A stretch of DNA of 64,000 bases from Kerstersia gyiorum (lineage in GTDB: Bacteria; Pseudomonadota; Gammaproteobacteria; Burkholderiales; Burkholderiaceae_B), in the NCBI RefSeq assembly GCF_004216755.1, contig NZ_SGWZ01000001.1:868001-932000 (forward strand), given 5' to 3'. The notes under the pieces were generated by a model that saw only the letters and a program-made list of their open reading frames with translations, had not been told where the DNA came from and ran no database searches. Of this stretch, positions 1 through 9,557 are shown piece by piece; positions within the stretch are counted from its first letter, which is position 1; each line of letters begins with the position of its first letter. Position numbers and translations under genes: made by a program.

Positions 1-1314
1 GCCGAGCTCGCGTTCTATGCGGACTCGCAGGGCATCGGCGGCCTCCGGTTCGCCATGGACGATGAAAACGCGTTGCGGCGCTCTGCGGAAACCGGACAGC
101 CAGCGCATCAGCTCATTGCTGTCCGCATGCGCCGACAGCATGGGCAATTCGGCGACTTCCGCCCGTACCGGTACCCAATTGCCGTGTATCTTCACTTCCC
201 GCGCCCCTTGCAGCAGTTTGCGGCCGCGCGTGCCGGCGGCCTGGAAGCCGGAAAAGAGTATGGTGTTGCGGTGGTCGTGGGCAAAGGCTGCCAGGTGGTG
301 CAGGACACGGCCGCCGGTGGCCATGCCGCTGGCCGAAATAATGACCTTGGGATAGCGGTTGGCGGACAGCGCCTTGGATTCTTCCACGTCGCGTACATAG
401 GCAATGGCCTGGCAGGCGGCTTCATACTCGCCATCGTCCAGCTTGTGTTCGGCAGGATGGGCGTGCAGCAATTGCGTGGCGTTGCCTGCCATCGGGCTGT
501 CCAGGTAGGCGGGAATGTTCTGCAGCCGCCCCGCCTGCCGCAATTGCCATAGGTAGTAGATCAGCGACTGGGCGCGGCCGACGGCGAACGCCGGGATCAC
601 TACCGTGCCGCCCCGTTTCGCCGTGCGTTCGATGATGTCGCCCAGCAGGGCGACGGGGTCTGCCTCATCATGGACACGGTCGCCATAGGTGGATTCAATG
701 ACGATATAGTCTGCAGCCGGCACGGGTTCGGGGTCATGCAGGACCGGATCGTCGTAGCGCCCGAGGTCACCGGAAAAAACGATGCTGCGCCCGCCTATGT
801 CGATCTGCGCGCTGGCCGCGCCCAGGATGTGGCCGGCGCGGCGCATCAGCAGCGTGGCGCCGCCGGGCAGATCCACCGGGCTGTGCCAGGCGACGGACTG
901 CATGGCGGTGATGGCACGGTCCGCATCGCGCACGCGATAGAGTGGCTCTGCCACGGCATGGCGCGAAAAGCCTTTGCGATTGGCATATTCCGCATCCTTT
1001 TCCTGCAGGTGGGCGCTGTCGCGCAGGATCAGGGCAGCGACATCACGCGTGGCGTCGGTAGCATAGATGGGGCCGCGAAACCCTTCGCGAACCAGGCGGG
1101 GCAGATAGCCAGAATGATCCAGGTGCGCGTGGGTCAGTACGACAGCATTGATATCACTGGCCGCGATGGGCAGTCCTTCCCAGTTCAGCTCGCGCAGATT
1201 CTTCAGCCCCTGGAACAGTCCGCAGTCAATTAGCAAGCGGGTATTGCCATGCGTGAGCAGATGTTTCGAGCCCGTGACGGTGCCTGCGCCGCCCAGAGAA
1301 GTCAATGAAAGCAT
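1..1314 (-). CDS. Beta-CASP metallo-beta-lactamase fold hydrolase (RNA-processing exonuclease type), 3' end cut by window
   Basis: The reverse strand is open from an ATG at 1314 to the window edge, giving 438 codons of a family usually about 450-460 long, so only a short C-terminus is missing. The metal site HAHLDH lies at residues 62-67, followed by the beta-CASP insert and a C-terminal HADSNE / HGEP region typical of RMMBL 'RNA specificity' domains. Known relatives are RNA exo/endonucleases or uncharacterised MBL hydrolases; the substrate here is not known. The enzyme should be cytoplasmic, with two Zn ions. It is divergent from the lipoprotein gene that follows, and the stretch 1315-1599 between them would hold both promoters. 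Confidence 0.9.
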   Translation of the reverse strand, partial: MLSLTSLGGAGTVTGSKHLLTHGNTRLLIDCGLFQGLKNLRELNWEGLPIAASDINAVVLTHAHLDHSGYLPRLVREGFRGPIYATDATRDVAALILRDSAHLQEKDAEYANRKGFSRHAVAEPLYRVRDADRAITAMQSVAWHSPVDLPGGATLLMRRAGHILGAASAQIDIGGRSIVFSGDLGRYDDPVLHDPEPVPAADYIVIESTYGDRVHDEADPVALLGDIIERTAKRGGTVVIPAFAVGRAQSLIYYLWQLRQAGRLQNIPAYLDSPMAGNATQLLHAHPAEHKLDDGEYEAACQAIAYVRDVEESKALSANRYPKVIISASGMATGGRVLHHLAAFAHDHRNTILFSGFQAAGTRGRKLLQGAREVKIHGNWVPVRAEVAELPMLSAHADSNELMRWLSGFRRAPQRVFIVHGEPEAADALRVRIERELG

Positions 1315-1599
1315 GATTGCGGCCCCTGTCATTGAACGTATGAGCTTATGGCTGCACTGAAAAACAGCCGGCTTGCCTGTCATGATACTCTGCCGCGCAT
1401 GGAACCCGCCTGGCCGGACGAGCAGCGGCAGGGCCCCGTCGGCCGCCCGCAGGCGCGCTGATGCGGGCTATCCGGGGGGCAAGGCGCGGTGTGCTTGGAC
1501 ATATAATCAATGCATGCCTGTTATCCGGGTTCCAGATTTTTCCGAACGCCTGCGCGTGTTGCGGGCGGAGTCAAACAGGCGAATCTCCAGGAGATTGCG

Positions 1600-2397
1600 T
1601 TGAGGCGCATGGGTATTACGATGAAGTGTCTGACCGGGGCGGCGTTGAGCGCCAGCCTGGCTGCGTGTGGAACGCTGTCATCCGGGGACGACGCGGCATC
1701 TTCAAAGCAAGCAACAACTGTCTCGTACCAGAGTCCTTATGACGGCACGAGCTGGGAATTGGTGCGCTGGGCATCTGCGGATGGCAAAGTGCGCGATATC
1801 CCCGTGCGCGTTGGGATGAACCGGGCACTGACGCTCGAATTCGCACGCGATGATATCTCGCAGGCCGGCCGCGTGAGCGGCTTTGCGGGTTGCAATCGCT
1901 ATTTCGGCAGCTATCGCTACGATGGCCTGTCTGCGCTCAGCATAGATGAGCTCGGTTCCACCCGCATGGCCTGCAACCCCGAGGCCATGGTGCTGGAAGC
2001 CGATTTCCTGCATGGCCTGGCATCCATCGTATCGGCGGCGCCCGAACCCGTCGCGCAACCGCGCCATCTGGTGCTGGTGCTCGATGATGGCGATGTGCTG
2101 TCCTTCTCGCGGCGTTCCGGCAACATGCAGGAAACCGGCAATAAGCGGCAGATCTACCTGGACGACCGCAAGGTGCCTTGTACCGGTGTTGCGCCGCAGA
2201 CTTGCTACCGGGTACGCGACAGCAAGGATTCGCCCTGGCAGCTTTTCTATGGCGAGATCGCCGGTTTTGATTTCCAGCCAGGCACGTCTTACCTGCTGCG
2301 CATCACTGAAATCCAGGTCGACCAGCCGCCTGCGGACGCGCCGTCTGTGCGCTGGGTGCTCGATGGCGTGCTGGAACAGCGCTCCGTCGTTGAGTAA
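1600..2397 (+). CDS. META domain / DUF4377 lipoprotein (HslJ-like)
   Basis: A predicted lipoprotein of 265 aa. A short basic N-terminus is followed by a hydrophobic stretch and a lipobox L-A-A-C with Cys at residue 23. A META domain follows (GTSWEL near the start, then GCNRYFGSY and STRMACNP), and the C-terminal third matches DUF4377 (CTG..PQTCY, W..FY, IAGFDF, GTSYLL). META proteins include the heat-shock protein HslJ and are often envelope stress proteins; the exact role is unknown. The start is taken as TTG 1600 because AGGAGA at 1589-1594 is correctly spaced for it; ATG 1609 and ATG 1621 are in-frame alternatives that keep the lipobox. A perfect TATAAT at 1502-1507 may be its -10, without a clear -35. 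Confidence 0.85.
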   Translation: MRRMGITMKCLTGAALSASLAACGTLSSGDDAASSKQATTVSYQSPYDGTSWELVRWASADGKVRDIPVRVGMNRALTLEFARDDISQAGRVSGFAGCNRYFGSYRYDGLSALSIDELGSTRMACNPEAMVLEADFLHGLASIVSAAPEPVAQPRHLVLVLDDGDVLSFSRRSGNMQETGNKRQIYLDDRKVPCTGVAPQTCYRVRDSKDSPWQLFYGEIAGFDFQPGTSYLLRITEIQVDQPPADAPSVRWVLDGVLEQRSVVE

Positions 2398-2474
2398 AGT
2401 TATTTCCACCTGCTGGTGCGGCGCCTGCCGGGCCAGCAGGCTTGTCCCGCAGTCCTGAAGTCCTGAATGCCGCC

Positions 2475-3233
2475 ATGTCTGCAGCCGTCACCAATATTGC
2501 CGCCTACCTGTTTGTTTCCCTCAATGATCTGCCCAGCCTGCGCGAACGGCTGTTGCAGCAGGCGGTCGCCCTGTCGCTCAAGGGCACGGTGCTGCTGGCC
2601 GAAGAAGGGATCAACCTTTTCCTGGCCGGCCAGGCGGAGGACATCGAAAGCTGGCTGGCCGCCTTGCGCGCCGACCCGCGCTTTGCGCCGCTGGAAGTTA
2701 AATACAGCCTGTCCGAAGACGTGCCGTTCAAGCGCATGAAGGTGCGCATCAAACGGGAAATCATCCGCATGGACGAGCCGGCCATCCGGCCTGAAGGCGG
2801 GCGGGCGCCGGCGGTTGCGCCGCGTACCCTGGCACGCTGGCTGGAGCAGGGCAGCGACGATGCTGGACGCCCGGTCGTCATGTTGGATACGCGCAATGCA
2901 TTTGAAGTTGATGCGGGTACCTTCGAGGGCGCGCTGGATTGGCGCATAGACCGCTTTACCCAGTTTCCCCAGGCCGTCCAGGCGCACAAGGACGAGCTGA
3001 AAGGCAAGACCGTGGTGAGTTTCTGCACGGGTGGCATTCGCTGCGAAAAAGCGGCGATCTACATGGCCGAGCAAGGTGTGGAGAATATCTTTCAGCTTGA
3101 CGGCGGTATCCTCAAATACTTCGAGGACACCGGGGGCGTGGGCTATCGCGGTACCTGTTTCGTCTTTGACGAACGCGAAACGCTGGACCCCGCGTTGCAG
3201 CCCAGCCCGCTGGTGCATCACGCAAGCAACTGA
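2475..3233 (+). CDS. trhO: tRNA uridine(34) hydroxylase / rhodanese-like protein
   Basis: 252 aa, matching the YceA/TrhO (UPF0176) family. The N-terminal acylphosphatase-like half contains KGTVLLAEEGIN and VPFKRMKVRIKREI; the C-terminal rhodanese domain carries the active-site loop SFCTGGIRCEKAA. Family members oxygen-dependently hydroxylate U34 of certain tRNAs toward 5-methoxyuridine or its derivatives. The start ATG 2475 is chosen because family homology begins at the following residues (AAYLFVSL); an upstream ATG at 2442 adds 11 unconserved residues. It is convergent with metG, with a long hairpin between them. Confidence 0.9.
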   Translation: MSAAVTNIAAYLFVSLNDLPSLRERLLQQAVALSLKGTVLLAEEGINLFLAGQAEDIESWLAALRADPRFAPLEVKYSLSEDVPFKRMKVRIKREIIRMDEPAIRPEGGRAPAVAPRTLARWLEQGSDDAGRPVVMLDTRNAFEVDAGTFEGALDWRIDRFTQFPQAVQAHKDELKGKTVVSFCTGGIRCEKAAIYMAEQGVENIFQLDGGILKYFEDTGGVGYRGTCFVFDERETLDPALQPSPLVHHASN

Positions 3234-3296
3234 ACGAAGACGGCTGAACGCAACCGACCGGGTTTGTGATTTCGCAGCCAGCTTCCGCAACAACGA

Positions 3297-3332
3297 ACAA
3301 GCCCCGCAGCATGGCAATGCTGCGGGGCTTGT
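3297..3332. terminator. Long perfect hairpin between trhO and metG
   Basis: Perfect 16-bp inverted arms (3297-3312 and 3317-3332) with a 4-base GGCA loop lie between two convergent genes. The stem is GC-rich and suits termination in either direction, although neither flank carries a long T run. Confidence 0.7.
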
Positions 3333-3376
3333 CTGCTTCCTCTGGCACGCTGGCCGCGCAAGCGGCCAGTGGGACA

Positions 3377-5446
3377 TCAGCCTACACGCATGCCGGGCTG
3401 CGCACCGGGCCAGGGCTCGAGGATGTAGAGTCCGGCATCCACCTTGTCGTCGGCGTGGCTGGCTGCCAGCACCATGCCTTCCGACACGCCGAACTTCATC
3501 TTGCGCGGCGCCAGGTTGGCAACCAGTACGGTTAGCTTGCCGACCAGCTGTTCAGGTTCGTAGGCCGACTGAATGCCGGAGAATACGTTGCGATGGCGCC
3601 CTTCGCCCGCGTCCAGCGTCAGCTGTAGCAGCTTGGTGGAGCCTTCGACGCGCTTGCATTCGACGATACGCGCAATGCGCAGGTCTATCTTGGCGAAATC
3701 GTCGATCTTGATGGTGTCGGCAATGGGTTCGCCGCCTGGCACGACCACCGGCGCTGCGGGCGGTTCGAACAGCTGGTCCAGCATTTCAGGCGCGACGCGC
3801 TGCATCAGGTGCTTGAACGGGGCCACGTTGCGCGGCAGCTCGCCGGCGTCCGTCCAGACAAAACCGCGATCCAGGCCGAACAGCTCGCTGGCCACGCGTT
3901 GCGACAGTTCCGGGAGGATGGGGCTCAGCATGACAGTCAGGGCCTTGAAGCCGGCCAGGGCGCGCGAGCAGATATCCTGCAGGGCGGCCTGGCGTTCGGC
4001 ATCGGCTTCTTGCCAGTTCTTGGCCAGCACCCAGGGCTGGGCGGTATCGAATTCCTGGTTGATGCGGTCGGCCAGTGCCATGGCTTCGCGGATGGCGCGG
4101 CCATACTCGCGCACCTCCAGGTCGGCGCGCATCTGTTCGGCTGCCGCCTGCAGGCTGGCGGACAGTTCGGCCTCGTCGCCACGGTAGGCCAGCTGGCCGT
4201 CGAAATGGCGGGCGATGAAGTTGGCGGCGCGGCTGGCGATATTGATGTATTTGCCGATCAGGTCGCTGTTGACGCGGGCGATGAAGTCTTCGGGATTGAA
4301 GTCTATGTCTTCGACCTTGCTGTTCAGCTTGGCGGCAATGTAATAGCGCAGCCATTCGGCATTCATGCCGATCTGCAGGTAGCGCAGCGGGGAAATGCCG
4401 GTGCCGCGGCTCTTGGACATCTTTTCGCCGCTGACGGTTATGAAACCGTGCACGTTCAGTTGATCCGGCGTCTTGCGGCCGGCGAACTTCAACATGGCCG
4501 GCCAGAACAGCGCGTGGAAATAAACAATGTCCTTGCCGATGAAGTGGATCTGTTCAGTGTTGCCGGCAGGGTCCAGCAGCGCGTCGAAATCCAGGCCCTG
4601 CTTGGCGCAATAGGCCTTGAGCGACGCCAGGTAGCCCACTGGCGCATCCAGCCAGACATAGAAGTACTTGCCCGGCGCATCGGGAATCTCGATACCGAAG
4701 TAGGGGGCGTCGCGGGAAATATCCCAGTCGGCCAGGCCGCTTTCTTCTTCGCCGCTGCCGCCCAGCCATTCACGCGTCTTGGCCAGCACTTCGGCCTGCA
4801 GGTGGCGTGCGCCGTGGGCATTGCTGCCGGTGGTCCATTGCTTGAGGAATTCCACGCAGCGCGGGTCGGAGAGCTTGAAGAAGAAATGTTCGGATTGCTT
4901 GAGCACCGGGCGGGCACCGCTCAGTGTCGAATACGGGTCGATGAGTTCGGTCGGGCTGTAGACGGCGCTACAGACTTCGCAGGCATCGCCATATTGGTCT
5001 GGCGCCTTGCAGCGCGGGCAGCCGCCCTTGATGTAGCGGTCCGGCAGGAACATGCCTTTGACCGGGTCGTAGAATTGTTCGATGGTGCGCGTCTCTACCA
5101 GGCCGGCGTCACGCAGGCTGCGGTATATCTGTTGCGACAGTTCGACGTTCTCACGCGAATCCGTGCTGTGCCAGTGGTCGAAACGGATATGGAAGCCGTT
5201 CAGGTACATCGGACGCTCGGCGGCATAGCGCGCCACCAGTTCCTGCGGTGTGATGCCTTCGCTTTCAGCCTTCAGCATGATGGGCGCGCCGTGGACGTCG
5301 TCAGCGCCGACGAAGTGCACCGTGTGTCCCGACATTCGCATCGCCCGCACCCAGATATCGGCCTGGATGTATTCCATGATGTGGCCCACGTGGAAGGAGC
5401 CGTTGGCGTAGGGCAGGGCAGTCGTAACGAACAGTGTGCGAGACAT
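3377..5446 (-). CDS. metG: Methionyl-tRNA synthetase
   Basis: 689 aa, the long dimeric form. The class I signature HVGH is at residues 19-22 and KMSKS at 342-346. A zinc knuckle of the C-x2-C ... C-x2-C kind (CPRCKAPDQYGDACEVC) sits in the connective region. The C-terminal 110 residues form an OB-fold tRNA-binding domain (IDDFAKIDLRIARI, VLVANLAPRKMKFGVSEGM). It charges tRNA-Met in the cytoplasm. The ATG at 5446 puts the catalytic signature at the usual distance from the N-terminus. The gene is divergent from ahpC. Confidence 0.98.
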   Translation of the reverse strand: MSRTLFVTTALPYANGSFHVGHIMEYIQADIWVRAMRMSGHTVHFVGADDVHGAPIMLKAESEGITPQELVARYAAERPMYLNGFHIRFDHWHSTDSRENVELSQQIYRSLRDAGLVETRTIEQFYDPVKGMFLPDRYIKGGCPRCKAPDQYGDACEVCSAVYSPTELIDPYSTLSGARPVLKQSEHFFFKLSDPRCVEFLKQWTTGSNAHGARHLQAEVLAKTREWLGGSGEEESGLADWDISRDAPYFGIEIPDAPGKYFYVWLDAPVGYLASLKAYCAKQGLDFDALLDPAGNTEQIHFIGKDIVYFHALFWPAMLKFAGRKTPDQLNVHGFITVSGEKMSKSRGTGISPLRYLQIGMNAEWLRYYIAAKLNSKVEDIDFNPEDFIARVNSDLIGKYINIASRAANFIARHFDGQLAYRGDEAELSASLQAAAEQMRADLEVREYGRAIREAMALADRINQEFDTAQPWVLAKNWQEADAERQAALQDICSRALAGFKALTVMLSPILPELSQRVASELFGLDRGFVWTDAGELPRNVAPFKHLMQRVAPEMLDQLFEPPAAPVVVPGGEPIADTIKIDDFAKIDLRIARIVECKRVEGSTKLLQLTLDAGEGRHRNVFSGIQSAYEPEQLVGKLTVLVANLAPRKMKFGVSEGMVLAASHADDKVDAGLYILEPWPGAQPGMRVG

Positions 5447-5693
5447 GGCAACTATAGAAAGGTTGTAGGAAGGCCGATTGCGAGGAACCGGTCAGGCCAT
5501 TTTAGGGCCTGGCGGCGCTTTGTGCCGCGACGTCCCCCAAAGCATGCGGTCATTCCCCTGTCATTGAAAAAATCAATCAGTGGGATAGAATTAATTCACT
5601 TTTCATATCTGAAAAGAAAAGGCACTATATGCCTGCAAGAGCGGTACCGGCAACGGTGCCGACGTGTTCAACCCAGACAACAGGATTATCACC

Positions 5694-6257
5694 ATGTCTC
5701 TTATCAATACCCAGATCAAACCGTTCAAGGCTCAGGCGTACCAAAATGGCAAGTTCATCGAAGTCAGCGACGCATCGCTGACCGGCAAGTGGTCGGTCGT
5801 GGTGTTCTATCCTGCCGACTTCACCTTTGTGTGCCCGACCGAGCTGGAAGACCTGGCCGATCATTACGAAGAATTCAAGAAGCTGGGCGTTGAAGTCTAC
5901 AGCGTGTCGACCGATACCCACTTCGCGCACAAGGCATGGCACGACACCTCGGACGCCATCAAGAAAGTGCAATACGTGATGGTCGGTGACCCCACCGCCA
6001 CCCTGGCCCGCAACTTCGACGTGCTGATCGAAGAAGAAGGCCTGGCGCTGCGCGGCACCTTCCTGATCAACCCGGAAGGCCAGATCAAACTGTGCGAAAT
6101 CCATGACAACGGCATCGGCCGCGACGCCAGCGAGCTGCTGCGCAAGGTCAAGGCTGCCCAGTACGTCGCCTCGCACCCGGGCGAAGTCTGCCCCGCCAAG
6201 TGGAAGGAAGGCGAAGCCACGCTGACCCCCTCGCTGGATCTGGTCGGCAAGATCTAA
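5694..6257 (+). CDS. ahpC: Alkyl hydroperoxide reductase subunit C (peroxiredoxin)
   Basis: 187 aa, a typical 2-Cys peroxiredoxin of the AhpC class. Peroxidatic Cys47 is in FVCPTE and resolving Cys166 in GEVCPAKW. It reduces hydrogen peroxide and organic hydroperoxides and is re-reduced by AhpF, whose gene follows 182 bases downstream. The ATG at 5694 is chosen because homology starts at MSLINTQIKPF; an in-frame ATG at 5664 is less likely. The AT-rich stretch around 5580-5631 probably holds the promoter (TATATG at 5626-5631 as a possible -10). OxyR control is usual for this gene, but I could not make a convincing OxyR site. Confidence 0.97.
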   Translation: MSLINTQIKPFKAQAYQNGKFIEVSDASLTGKWSVVVFYPADFTFVCPTELEDLADHYEEFKKLGVEVYSVSTDTHFAHKAWHDTSDAIKKVQYVMVGDPTATLARNFDVLIEEEGLALRGTFLINPEGQIKLCEIHDNGIGRDASELLRKVKAAQYVASHPGEVCPAKWKEGEATLTPSLDLVGKI

Positions 6258-6439
6258 TCTCCACGCCAAGAGCCGGAGATAAAACCGGTGCGTGTCCGAT
6301 TGCGGACGCGCACTGCGGGGGCAGGCCTGGTGGCCGGCCCCCGGCCAGGACCGCCGCGCCGCGCTGTCCCGGCAACAGAGGTGTCATGCCCACAAGGCAT
6401 GCTGCCACGAATACACATCACTGAATACCGGAGCTTCTC

Positions 6440-8020
6440 ATGTCGTTGGATGCCAACCTCAAGAATCAATTGAAAGCCTATCTGGAACGTGTCACGCAGC
6501 CGGTAGAGCTCGTTGCGTCGCTTGACGATGGCGCCAAGTCCAAGGAGCTGCGTGAACTGCTGCAGGAAATCGCAGCGCTGTCCGATCGCGTGAGCTTTGT
6601 CGAGCGCGACGAGGCCGGTGTGCGCAAACCGTCCTTCAGCGTCAATCGCCCTGGCGAGAATATCGGCATTCGTTTCGCCGCTATCCCCATGGGTCACGAA
6701 TTCACCTCGCTGGTGCTTGCCCTGTTGCAGGTCGGCGGCCATCCGATCAAATTCGAGCCGGAAGTCGTCGAGCAGATCCGCAACCTCGATGGCGAGTACC
6801 TGTTTGAAACCTATATGTCGCTGAGCTGCCAGAACTGCCCGGACGTGGTCCAGGCGCTCAACGCGATGGCAGTCATCAACCCGCGCATCCGCAACGTTGT
6901 CATCGACGGCGCGCTGTTCCAGGATGAAGTCGAGCAGCGCCAGATCATGGCCGTGCCGACCGTCTACCTGAATGGCGAAGTGTTCGGCCAGGGCCGTTCC
7001 TCGGTCGAGGAAATCCTGGCCAAGCTCGATAGCGGCGCGGCGGCCCGCAAGGCTGCCCAGCTTGACGCCAAGGATGCATTCGACGTGCTGGTCGTCGGCG
7101 GTGGCCCGGCCGGTGCTGCGGCAGCGGTCTATGCGGCTCGCAAGGGTATCCGCACGGGCGTGGTGGCCGAGCGTTTCGGCGGCCAGGTGCTCGACACCAT
7201 GGCAATCGAGAACTTCATCTCGGTGCCTCACACCGAAGGCCCGCGCTTTGCCGCGGCGCTGGAAGAGCACGTCAAGTCGTATGACGTGGACATCATGAAC
7301 CTGCAGCGCGTCGTTGCGCTGGAGGAAGGCGACGGCCTGCTGTCGGTCAAGCTGGAAAGTGGCGCGGAACTGCGCAGCCGTTCGGTCATTCTGGCGACGG
7401 GCGCGCGCTGGCGCGAAATCAACGTGCCGGGTGAGCGCGAATACCGCAACCATGGCGTGGCCTACTGCCCGCACTGCGACGGCCCGCTGTTCAAGGGCAA
7501 GCGCGTCGCGGTGATTGGCGGCGGCAACTCCGGCGTGGAAGCGGCCATCGACCTGGCCGGTGTGGTCGGCCACGTCACGCTGATCGAATTCGGCGAAGCG
7601 CTGCGTGCCGATGCCGTGCTGCAACGCAAGCTCTACAGCCTGCCGAACGTCGAAGTCATCCTGCATGCGCAGACCACGGAAATCGTGGGTGACGGCCAGA
7701 AGGTCAACGGCCTGGTCTATACCGATCGCAAGAGCGGAGAAAGCCGCAAGGTCGAGCTGGCTGGTGTGTTTATCCAGATCGGCCTGGTGCCCAACAGCGA
7801 ATGGCTCAAGGGCACGCTGAATCTCTCCAAGCATGGCGAGATCGAAGTGGATACGCGTGGCGCAACCTCGCTGCCCGGCGTATTCGCTGCCGGCGACGTG
7901 ACGACGGTGCCCTACAAGCAGATCATCATCGCTGCGGGTGAAGGCGCCAAGGCAGCTCTGGGCGCATTCGACTACCTGATCCGCCAGCCGGCGGCAGGCG
8001 AGGCGGAAGTGACTGCCTGA
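6440..8020 (+). CDS. ahpF: Alkyl hydroperoxide reductase subunit F
   Basis: 526 aa, the standard AhpF length. The N-terminal tandem thioredoxin-like domain has redox pair C130-x2-C133 (SCQNCPD). The FAD motif GGGPAGAAAA comes next, the thioredoxin-reductase active pair is C343-x2-C346 (CPHCDGP), and the NAD(P)H motif GGGNSGVEAA follows. Electrons flow from NADH through FAD and the second pair to the first pair and then to AhpC. The gene has its own start (CCGGAGC upstream as RBS) and probably shares the ahpC transcript. A hairpin terminator follows at 8084. Confidence 0.97.
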   Translation: MSLDANLKNQLKAYLERVTQPVELVASLDDGAKSKELRELLQEIAALSDRVSFVERDEAGVRKPSFSVNRPGENIGIRFAAIPMGHEFTSLVLALLQVGGHPIKFEPEVVEQIRNLDGEYLFETYMSLSCQNCPDVVQALNAMAVINPRIRNVVIDGALFQDEVEQRQIMAVPTVYLNGEVFGQGRSSVEEILAKLDSGAAARKAAQLDAKDAFDVLVVGGGPAGAAAAVYAARKGIRTGVVAERFGGQVLDTMAIENFISVPHTEGPRFAAALEEHVKSYDVDIMNLQRVVALEEGDGLLSVKLESGAELRSRSVILATGARWREINVPGEREYRNHGVAYCPHCDGPLFKGKRVAVIGGGNSGVEAAIDLAGVVGHVTLIEFGEALRADAVLQRKLYSLPNVEVILHAQTTEIVGDGQKVNGLVYTDRKSGESRKVELAGVFIQIGLVPNSEWLKGTLNLSKHGEIEVDTRGATSLPGVFAAGDVTTVPYKQIIIAAGEGAKAALGAFDYLIRQPAAGEAEVTA

Positions 8021-8083
8021 GCCGTTACGATGGCAACGGGATAACGTCGCCAGATTCAAACGCCGCAGTTGTGGCGTTCCCGC

Positions 8084-8115
8084 ACAAGCCAGCGCATTGT
8101 TTTGCGCTGGCTTGT
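8084..8115 (+). terminator. Rho-independent terminator candidate after ahpF
   Basis: Perfect 13-bp arms (8084-8096 and 8103-8115) with loop TTGTTT, followed after GTCA by TTTTTG. It lies 63 bases past the ahpF stop. Confidence 0.75.
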
Positions 8116-8268
8116 GTCATTTTTGCCATGGTTTTTGCATTCCTTGACCTGTGCTGCGCCCTGGCTGCAAGCGTCTTGATCAGCGCCTGACTTGTTGAAA
8201 GAGCGTATCATTCCTATTTGTGCCCGGGATGGGCGACAGGCAGGCTGGTTTGCATGCATGAGGCATAG

Positions 8269-8943
8269 ATGGAACTCAGGGATTTGACGCGCTCCACGCG
8301 CTGGATACGCCGTCTGCTGCTGGCCAATATCGCATTGTCCGCAGTGGCCTGGTTATCGGGTATGGTGGAGTACGGGTTGCTGACAGACCTGGATAATCAG
8401 GTTTTTGCCAGCCATGCCCAGGCCCTTGACGCGGCCACAGCCAATGCAATGCGGCAGGGAACCGTAGGCCTGTTGCAGATTGGCCTGTTTATTGCACTGA
8501 TAGTGATGATCGGCAGCTGGATCTATTTCGCCAACCGCAATGCGAATGCGCTGACAGCAGAAAACCTGCGCTATTCGCCAGCATGGGCGGTGGGGTGCTA
8601 TTTCGTGCCTATCGTCAATCTCTGGAAGCCCTATCAGGCCATGAAGGAGATCTGGCAGGCCAGCGCGGTGCCAGACGCCTGGCAGACAGCGCGTGTGCCT
8701 GCGGTATTGCACTGGTGGTGGCTGTTCTGGCTGCTGGCCTGCGTGCTGGGCAATGCCGCGTATCAATTGGGGCAGCGTGCGGAAACGCTGCCCGCCTTGA
8801 TGCAGGCAAACCTGGTGATGCAGGTTGCAGACCTGATGGACATCCCGTTGTGTATTGCCGGATTGATCCTGATTCAGCGCATTGCGGGCCTGCAACAGGC
8901 ACGGATGCCTGCTCGCACAAGGGGTGCGCCAGGGATAGTCTGA
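8269..8943 (+). CDS. DUF4328 family membrane protein
   Basis: 224 aa with about four hydrophobic segments (approximately residues 16-38, 67-90, 145-165 and 185-205). Between the second and third lies the DUF4328 hallmark RYSPAWAVG..FVPIVNLWKPYQAMKEIW. No enzymatic residues are recognisable and the family has no established function. It stands alone between ahpF and a convergent small membrane gene. The start ATG 8269 is the first in frame and directly precedes a basic N-terminus. Confidence 0.8.
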   Translation: MELRDLTRSTRWIRRLLLANIALSAVAWLSGMVEYGLLTDLDNQVFASHAQALDAATANAMRQGTVGLLQIGLFIALIVMIGSWIYFANRNANALTAENLRYSPAWAVGCYFVPIVNLWKPYQAMKEIWQASAVPDAWQTARVPAVLHWWWLFWLLACVLGNAAYQLGQRAETLPALMQANLVMQVADLMDIPLCIAGLILIQRIAGLQQARMPARTRGAPGIV

Positions 8944-9125
8944 GTGGCGTACCAGACATCGGTCAGCGCGGCGATGTCCGGCTGGCAATGTTGCACTGGA
9001 AGCAGGCCACCATCCCATATGCGCGGGTAGCTATCGGGCAGCTATCGAAAGGCAGCGCATGCGGCGCTGGGTGGCAGGAAGGGTAGAAGCGAGCTTACTA
9101 GGGCAAGCTCACGTTGGTCATGCTG

Positions 9126-9413
9126 TCAGGGCAGGTCGCGGACCTGCACGTCGATGATGTCGTCCTTGCCGGACTTGTTGCCGTAGGGGCGGCGGGGCTG
9201 TTGCCAGGCCTGCGCTTGCGGGCTGCGGCCGGCACTGCGTTGCTGCCAGTAGGCTTTCACGCCGAAGGGGCGGCCGCGCAGGCGGGCCCAGACGTAAAGG
9301 ATGCCTACGGCAATGGCGCTGGAGATCATGAACACCAACGCCATGAACAGGCCAACCAGTCCCAGTGTGAACAGGAGGACGTAGCGGAAGAAGCGTGCGA
9401 TAGTATCGGTCAT
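9126..9413 (-). CDS. Small single- or double-pass membrane protein, function unknown
   Basis: 95 aa. Residues about 7-45 are strongly hydrophobic (one long or two closely spaced membrane helices). A short basic cytoplasmic-type tail follows, rich in Gln, Arg and Pro (QQRSAGRSPQ, QQPRRPYGN), ending in an acidic-hydrophobic DDIIDVQVRDLP. I do not recognise a named family. It is divergent from apbC, convergent with the DUF4328 gene, and the 144-base gap to apbC would carry both promoters. Confidence 0.6.
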   Translation of the reverse strand: MTDTIARFFRYVLLFTLGLVGLFMALVFMISSAIAVGILYVWARLRGRPFGVKAYWQQRSAGRSPQAQAWQQPRRPYGNKSGKDDIIDVQVRDLP

Positions 9414-9557
9414 GGTATAGGACTGAGGGCTGGCGTGGCGGAAAGTTCCCGTTGCAAGGTAAATCGGCGTAAACGCTGGCCGATCCGCTATTCTTTAGGG
9501 TACGTACCGGATTTTTCCGGCAGCATCTGAAGTTACACCACTAAGAGCCATAGTGAC

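Noticed and set aside
5580..5640. OxyR site upstream of ahpC
   Set aside because: Only one ATAG half-site is seen; the spaced partners of the consensus do not match.
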